From: Bugulina stolonifera
Lineage: Eukaryota > Bryozoa > Gymnolaemata > Cheilostomatida > Bugulidae
DNA length: 64,000 nt
Assembly (NCBI GenBank): GCA_935421135.1
Contig: OW285187.1
Location: forward strand, 13,541,929-13,605,928
Direction: 5' to 3'
Part shown: one piece after another, positions 58,701 to 64,000 of the stretch
How the letters are laid out: each line of letters begins with the position of its first letter
How positions within the stretch are numbered: position 1 is the first letter of the stretch
Position numbers and translations under genes: made by a program
Notes under the pieces: generated by a model
What the model was told of the DNA's origin: nothing
The model's input: the letters and a program-made list of their open reading frames with translations, nothing else
Databases searched by the model: none

Positions 58701-61700
58701 CTCTCAATTCAGCATCAGATTCGTCTGTCAGCGCTTCTTGCAGTAAGTGCTTCTTGGTAGAATATTTAACCTGTATTCCAACTTGTCTGACCTGGCAATT
58801 AGATTGTAGTAGTTTTGAGAATGGTGCAATACTATTATATAAACCATTCTCCAATGTGCTGAAGGCTGCCCCAGGAGACGTTCTTCATCAGATAGCAGTT
58901 TGTCATGTTGTCAGTATGACTTCCCTACTCCTAAGACATAGCGTAGTGTACATATAACATTTTGGTGATGTTCACATCTGTCACTATTGCTGTTTCAGAA
59001 TAGCTGGTCTGTCTGTTGTGCAAATGCTACAGATGATGAGGTTAGTACACTCATTACAGTATCTACATGACTGCATTGCACCATAAACTATCTCATTCTT
59101 GTAAAATAATAAATTAAATACATGTATGTTGTGTTGTGTATAAATAATGTCTTGTGACTCCCATGTTCTTTGTTAGAACTATATAGTGAACACTATAAGG
59201 GTGTTTTAACCCTCAGCTAATAGCCAATTTTATGCTCTTTATTCCTCTTCCACTAATATCACAGTATTGAAATACTGCATGTACATGCATAAAACTAGCC
59301 TGACATGGTGCAGGGAAATTCTTATGCCCTACTTGAAGCTAGTCTTGCTCAGTCGTGTCAATCAATCAACCATCAATTAGAAATATTGGCCACATGACAT
59401 GCATACCGACCGAGTGCTGTGACCCATGAACTTCCAAACTAAATGAATGTATTTATGTTACATTTCCTATACCCAGTCTTAGTAAATATGTCTCTGACTA
59501 ATTTCTTACTATAGACAACTCTATTCACGTCACAGATGAAACAAGGTTAAATTTGTTTTCCCACAATTGGTGCATTCTTTGTTGTAACACTTTCCAAAGT
59601 TTTAGTTCTCAACTTTGTTGTTTAACCTTTTATTTAGTGTTCCTGTTATACTGTTTGTTCACCTTTTGTGAATTTTTTGTCTTAGATGTAATGTCACTTG
59701 AATTTATGGCCATTGTTATTAGGATATTGCCCACGATATTGCAGTTGATTCTTACTGTTTACAGGACTGCCGTTATTTATTCTTGAGAACATAGAGAGAG
59801 CTATTGATTCATCAGCACATGCTATACCCGTGCCTGCTGACCTACGGCTCCTTGTCTGGTTAAGCAAGATATCTAACACTCCATCTACATTTGCTGATCT
59901 TGTGGTAAGTTAATCTCCACCTGAATATGACTATAACTGTGTAGATGTAAGTGTATATGTAATGTGTTTTATGTACATGTATTATAGGTATGTGTATATG
60001 TGTGTACATGCATATGTATCTATGGTATATATAACGTATACGTATCTATATATATGTATGTGTACATGTATGTAGTCGTGTATCTGTCTTAAGCTGTACA
60101 AGTCATGTGCTTAGATTTTAAATAACTATTTTCGTAGCTTATCAGATGTAGTCAGCACCACGCTACTGGAGCACAACCATTCACTCAATGCCTCATAGAA
60201 CATCCACAAATCTTGGACAATTTCATGGTAAATATTGTACCAATGTTATATACAAGCAATCTGCTAGTATAAAGTGAAATCTCTGGATTCGATTGTAGTA
60301 GTAGGAAACAAAAAAGTTCATAGGAAATACCCGATTAGTATGGTTTGAGCTGGTAAAGGGTGAAAAGACGAGCATTGCGCTAGATGCCACTATTAACTTG
60401 TAGGTCATGCTGTTGCACAACAGATTGGGAGAGAAGATAGTTGCCAGCAATATTATAGATGATGTTCAAGAGCAATGCAAGGTATGAAATTTGTATTTGT
60501 ATCAATAATAAGACAGATGATTCTTGTTAAGCTGTTCATCTTGTTCATTCATACTGAATTTGGTGTGATATATTTCAGTCATGTCCGTGTGCGGTAAAGC
60601 TTGCTGCAGTTTGTAAGATTCTTGAGATACGTCTGTCCGAGCTCTTGTTGGACTATCTAGATAGAGCACCAGGTGGGGAAGGTGAGTTGATTAGAGGCCT
60701 GTATATCACTGATCTGTTTAATTAGTCCAATATTGTGTACTTTTGTTTAAATGGAAACTTTTAATTCAATACTTTGGGTGATATTTTCTACAGAGCTGCG
60801 GGAACTATGGCCTCTGCGTAGCTTAGTTTCAATTTCTCAGATAGGATATAAAGCACATGTTGAGGGTGTCATGACAAGGCTGCTGGAAAAAGGTACTGTG
60901 TGTCTACTGTTCTATGATATACGAGTACTAAGTACTAAGGAAGCTGGTGTTACGTCATTTCCAAGTGAATTTTCTTGTCGGCATTTAACATTACACATTA
61001 GATTTATCTGAGTTTTTAATATGATACTATTAGTGATTGAATTTAGTTTTTAAATTGTAGTTTTGGCGAATCTGTTGAACTATGTACAATCAGTACAAGA
61101 TGGAGTATTATACGTGAATTACATCATAACAATGCTGTATCACTCCATTACAGTTGAGGATCCATCAAGTAAGTTCATGTCCTATTGTACAACAACTACT
61201 TTTAATCAGCACTCAGAATTTGTGTTTAAAATTAATATGCGTTGTATATTTCAAGTTTGGTTTGTGTACTCTTCTGGTACATGAACAATAGTACAATAGG
61301 CACTTTCGAATCTTAAACACTAGTTAAAAGTTGTCTTCCCCTGAACAGGTGACATCCGAAAGGGATGCAATGCATGTGCCTATTTATCTATTAGGAGTTG
61401 TTTTCTCTGTAACAATATTGATATTCATCAATGAATACTACAGGGGAAGGTCATTTTGCTCAAGATGATTGGAATTTAGCAACAAAACTGATGAATTCAA
61501 TGGTTTTCAGTTGTTGAGTGGGTAATCTAGCTATTATCTGTCTTTATAAACGCAAAACATCAAATGAGGTTGACCGATAAATGCAAATTGAACATTTATC
61601 CACATTTGGACATTTTGTTATGACCATTCCGTGATAGAAACGCTTGAAGCAAACGCTGAGTCATCCTACCATTGAAGCTGTGCCACACTGGGACTTGAAC

Positions 61701-63646
61701 AATTTATCTCCCAAAGTGCCTAATCTATATCATTAGTTTTGCCATTTTCTTATTCTACATGACTGTAGGACCTGCAATAGTGAAGGCAAACTTGTACTAG
61801 TGATGTACATGTATATCATTACCTGACGTTGTGCAGCGGTTTAAATATATTCTTATAAAAGATGTGTCAAAATCTAAATTTACACATCTAAGGGTGGCAT
61901 TTATTAGCACTATTTCATGTGTTTTAGTGTGAAAATGTTCCATAATTAACTCTTATTATTGTAGTTGCTTACGTGGTTCTAAACAGCATGCAGATCCACA
62001 AGTATATCAATATCAACATCACTGCTGCCGAAGAAAGTGTGCGACTGTCAACGACAAACCTGCTGTCAACCATGTTTGCATGCATAGTGAAATTTGAACT
62101 GCCTGTAAGCTTCATACTGTCTTCTAATCCACCATCCATTGTTCAACTAATCAAGGATTACTAATTACCATTGTTAATGTTGACATAAAGACCTATAATT
62201 TAGATTATGGTTTCATGTACATTATTAACTGTGTGGGTGGTTAAATACAAGGTTAATTATTACTTGTATTCTAGATGATTAATTATGGCAAATTTTGAAG
62301 TTTGTTTCAAAAATATAATATTGATTGTTATACAGATATATGTTGCTCACATACTGCACAGGTACATACTTTCTATATCAGTTATATGCTGCTGTGATTC
62401 TATTACCAGGTCAATCACTCCTATGAGTTGCCTGCAAGCTCACTGGCAGAAACATTTGATAGTACTAAAGCAGTTTTAAAAGTAGCACATCTTCAACTTT
62501 GGTAAATGTCATTCTTGTACTCCCTTTTGGTCTGATGAATATAATAGGCTTGTGAATGGAATTAAAATAGTCTGTGGTGCTACACAAATAACCTCCATTC
62601 TGTTGCACTGTATGTTGGAGTAGATTTACAGCAGTTGATGTTCATTAGTATCTGTATATGGAATACACTTGAGAAACCTGAGCTATGTCCTGGTGCAATC
62701 TCTAACATATTGTAGATCAAACTTTGCTTTTGCATATTACCAATATTGTTGTAGGTATACATATTTGAAATGGTCCCTGCGACCAGAGAGGAAGCAGTTC
62801 ATAACATGGACATGTGTACCAGGTGAAGGTCATACACAGGGATTCATGGAGATAGACTTCAGGACTATGTATATGTACTTACAACAGGATTTGCTATCGG
62901 TATGTTCTAGTCGTAAATATTGAATATAATCAACACCAACCTGACAAGTCACTGTTCTGTTGATGTATTTGCTATTCAATTTGCTGTCGGCGTGTTTGTA
63001 TTGACTTGGAGTTGTCTTACTAATATTTTTTGTTCTCATTAGCAGGTGCCTATCATTAGGAATGCAGCTGTGAAAGTCTTGGATGCCCTTCAATTATATG
63101 CAGCAAAACACTTGCCAAATCTCTGTAAGTTGTTCATGTATTCATATTTTACAAAATGTAACAAGATTTTAAGATGTTTGTTTAGTGTAAGAGTATTATT
63201 ACTGTCAAAATGTGTCAAAGTGTGCCAGAGCTCCAACACATTGACTTGCCATTATAGACTTATTACTAATGTACAGATAACAGATTACAATACAACTCTA
63301 ACTTATAGTTGTTACAATTCATTGGTAGTGTCGTCAGTTTTTTTATCTGAGCAGGTTTTGCGTAGAATAAGCCTATACGTTGCATCTCACATCATCTCAA
63401 CGTAAACCTGCCCGTATATTTGAAGCAAATATGCAATATAAATATTTTATTTAGAATTATTGATAATATTTAACTGACATGCTGTCATAGTTCTATCTAG
63501 TAATTCACTTCTTATTATTCTATTTACTTAATGGTGTTAGTCAGTTGGGTAAAGGTATCATATTTTCTTTTTGAGGTGAAGGATTTATAGAGCCAGTGTG
63601 GAAAGGCATAATCTCTCTGCATACTGCCGCTAAGAAAGAACCTAAG
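49762..63646 (+). CDS. Large alpha-solenoid (ARM/HEAT-like) protein, possible MEI1 orthologue; 3' end beyond window
   Basis: 26 in-phase GT-AG exons: 49762-50002, 50286-50333, 52899-53084, 53429-53635, 54474-54593, 54963-55062, 55630-55773, 55902-56057, 56464-56578, 57035-57198, 57676-57800, 58103-58205, 58628-58742, 58999-59040, 59515-59545, 59765-59904, 60138-60227, 60404-60481, 60579-60681, 60794-60892, 61061-61168, 61965-62104, 62336-62361, 62755-62899, 63046-63124, 63576-63646; 992 codons so far. An in-frame TAA two codons upstream fixes the ATG. The protein is leucine-rich and helical, with no signal peptide, membrane segment or catalytic motif. NLCFECATSLL near the start and QLYAAKHLPNL...EPVWKGIISL near the end recall MEI1, an armadillo-like protein needed for meiotic double-strand break formation in mouse and related to plant PRD1. 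That comparison is from memory and weak. Gene structure is far more certain than the name. Confidence 0.85.
50794..50946 (+). repeat. Dispersed intronic repeat, copy 1
   Basis: Shares GCACTTTGAATCTT, GTTGTCTTC, GGTGACA, ATGTGC, ATTAGGAGT and AACAATAT, in order, with 61,299-61,418 in another intron of the same gene. Confidence 0.6.
51819..52481 (-). mobile_element. Solo LTR, copy 2, inverted relative to copy 1
   Basis: 663 bp with ends TGTAATGGT...ACCATCACA and flanking ATAT. Read on the minus strand it matches copy 1 (13,481-14,278) over most of its length, including the TATA box, the polyadenylation signal and the region translated in copy 1 as GRASVHGYKRH. It lacks about 135 bp present near the 5' end of copy 1. 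Confidence 0.7.
57899..57976. repeat. 13-bp tandem repeat, six copies
   Basis: Unit TCTTATTCTATCA with TG/CG/CA variants, in the intron after exon 11 of the solenoid gene. Confidence 0.85.
61299..61418 (+). repeat. Dispersed intronic repeat, copy 2
   Basis: Partner of 50,794-50,946; same block order with internal deletions. Family unknown. Confidence 0.6.
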
Positions 63647-63791
63647 GTAATGCAATATTCTGTGCTATTGAACTTGTACTTAGATTTCAATTATGACTGA
63701 TTGTTTTAGCATTTGATAAAGACAAGCCATTAAGGGAAGCCTTGCAGCCCATTCTTGTAGAACCTCTAGTTTTTTCTTGCCCAACTTCCCA

Positions 63792-64000
63792 TATATCTGT
63801 ATACATGTGTATATGCATTATATCTGTATACATGTGTATACGCATTATATCTGTATACATGTGTATATGCATTATATCTGTATAAATGTGTATATGCATT
63901 ATATCTGTATACATGTGTATATGCATTATATCTGTATAAATGTGTATATGCATTATATCTGTATACATGTGTATATGCATTATATCTGTATAAATGTGTA
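63792..64000. repeat. 27-bp tandem array running off the window end
   Basis: About eight copies of a 27-bp unit (ATATCTGTATACATGTGTAT-ATGCATT). From the third copy on, TACATG and TAAATG variants alternate, giving a 54-bp dimeric unit. The minus-strand frame reads MHIHMYTDI repeats and is not a gene. Confidence 0.9.

Noticed and set aside
61640..61700. tRNA-like boxes near 61,660-61,700
   Set aside because: On the minus strand the B-box-like sequence precedes the A-box-like one, so it cannot be a tRNA.

Overview
The window is animal nuclear DNA: AT-rich, with spliced genes (GT-AG introns of about 120 bp to 6 kb), tandem repeats and decayed DNA transposons. The genes point to a non-vertebrate animal. 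A striated-type class II myosin beside many TACATGTA palindromes would fit a sponge or another early-branching animal, but the sequence alone does not settle the species.

Region 1 (1-21,400, minus strand) is the 5' half of a class II myosin heavy chain gene. About 900 codons can be read from the ATG at 19,704 through the complete motor, the converter and the IQ helix into the start of the coiled coil; the rest of the rod lies beyond base 1. Three motor segments each occur as two tandem alternative exons: P-loop plus loop 1 (8,528-8,639 / 8,130-8,235), the upper-50K segment after switch I (6,356-6,454 / 6,135-6,233), and the lower-50K actin-binding segment (2,429-2,516 / 1,955-2,042). In principle this gives eight motor isoforms. 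The 6.2 kb third coding intron holds a solo LTR, a perfect 46-bp palindrome, minisatellites and a tRNA-like sequence. A short non-coding first exon behind a TATA box is proposed near 21,340-21,395.

Region 2 (21,400-49,700) is transposon-rich and has few genes. It holds an internally deleted hAT transposase with an open frame (about 23,169-24,850), a Tc1/mariner fragment (29,598-29,810), a 156-bp satellite that is open for 599 codons (about 32,780-34,640), a four-exon fragment of a metazoan family with the signature FDxWHLAK (38,025-39,318), a degenerate hAT (39,966-43,232), and a multi-exon hAT-like gene with two frameshifts (43,610-48,907). An LTR-like element sits inside an intron of the last one.

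Region 3 (49,762 to the window end, plus strand) is one large gene of at least 26 exons. Its first 992 codons form an all-helical, armadillo/HEAT-like protein. Short similarities at both ends, judged from memory, suggest the meiotic recombination-initiation protein MEI1, but this naming is tentative. One intron holds an inverted copy of the solo LTR seen in the myosin intron.

The two intact genes are not functionally linked. The myosin exon pairs form the most interesting system in the window.
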